This document shows, piece after piece, positions 21,981 through 22,081 of a DNA stretch of 22,081 bases. A program made the position numbers and the translations under genes. Location: contig JBKBKV010000028.1 in NCBI GenBank assembly GCA_046294495.1, positions 1 to 22,081 on the forward strand. Direction: 5' to 3'. Positions within the stretch are counted from its first letter, which is position 1. Each line of letters begins with the position of its first letter. The DNA comes from HRBIN23 sp046294495. Its GTDB lineage: Bacteria > Chloroflexota > Dehalococcoidia > Lucifugimonadales > HRBIN23. Below the pieces are notes generated by a model. It was given only the letters and a program-made list of their open reading frames with translations. It made no database searches and was not told the DNA's origin.

Positions 21981-22081
21981 ATGCGTATATGGCGGCTCCT
22001 GTTCCCTTCGCTCGTCCTCCTGTTTCTAATAGGAGCGTGTCGGGCAGCCCCCGCTCCAACCCCCACTCCAACCCCACCCCC
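21981..22081 (+). CDS. Lipoprotein precursor, N-terminal fragment (cut by window end)
   Basis: Only the first 33 codons are visible. They encode a classic lipoprotein signal: MRIWRLLFPS, a hydrophobic core LVLLFLIGA, then a lipobox Cys at residue 20 (IGAC). After RAAPA comes a proline/threonine-rich linker (PTPTPTPPP). Such linkers are common in surface lipoproteins and solute-binding proteins of Chloroflexota, but the functional domain lies outside the window. AGGGAGGTGG precedes the ATG at good spacing, and a promoter is present at 21900-21928. Confidence 0.75.
   Translation, partial: MRIWRLLFPSLVLLFLIGACRAAPAPTPTPTPP

Noticed and set aside
21965..21985. Sequence resembling a T-box motif (GGGAGGTGGAAC)
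   Set aside because: It is simply the ribosome binding site of the lipoprotein gene, with no upstream specifier structure and no terminator, and a lipoprotein is not an expected T-box target.

Overview
The window is 22,081 bases of gene-dense, high-GC bacterial DNA with very short intergenic gaps. It carries 26 protein-coding genes (the last cut by the window edge), one structural RNA, and one 99-base run of Ns inside cytochrome oxidase subunit II, so it is probably a scaffold from a draft or metagenome assembly. No tRNA, rRNA, CRISPR array, insertion sequence or phage gene was seen. The content (PspA with PspAA/PspAB partners, a long SRP RNA with an Alu-like domain, F420-type LLM oxidoreductase, A2-like haem-copper oxidase, PAS-LuxR regulator, Pro/Thr-rich lipoprotein) fits a free-living aerobic member of the Chloroflexota. 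That placement is inference from gene content, not a phylogeny. TAG ends 16 of the 25 complete genes, which is unusual.

Layout. (1) 1-2.7 kb: an envelope-stress module. htpX-pspAB (+) runs into pspAA-pspA (-), tail to tail with 3 bases between. (2) 2.7-6.8 kb: a thiamine-diphosphate enzyme (+) converges on a three-gene minus-strand operon (LLM oxidoreductase, a small unknown protein, a malate/lactate-type dehydrogenase), which has a good promoter at 6756-6784. (3) 6.8-7.1 kb: a divergent promoter region and a long (about 270 nt) SRP RNA. (4) 7.1-11.8 kb: a compact plus-strand series of amidohydrolase, ksgA, ispE, a small membrane protein, proC, yggT, a DUF503 gene and acylphosphatase, mostly overlapping or nearly touching. 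(5) 11.8-13.5 kb, minus: moeA and an unknown CxxC protein. (6) 13.6-17.1 kb, minus: a cytochrome c oxidase operon in the order II-I-IV-III, preceded by a PAS-LuxR regulator on the same strand with its own promoter and an inverted repeat at its start site. (7) 18.1-22.1 kb, plus: a YyaL-like thioredoxin-fold protein, aspS, and the start of a lipoprotein gene with a good promoter.

How the parts connect. Most genes are housekeeping: translation (aspS, ksgA, SRP RNA), isoprenoids (ispE), proline (proC), molybdenum cofactor (moeA) and respiration (cox). The points most worth a second look are the oxidase subunit I, which appears to lack several proton-channel residues; the PAS-LuxR regulator with clustered cysteines next to the oxidase operon; the AspRS with residues typical of a non-discriminating enzyme; the ksgA gene with no ordinary start codon; the palindromes at three promoters; and three unrecognised small genes. 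I did not find a clearly new multi-gene defence or mobile system.
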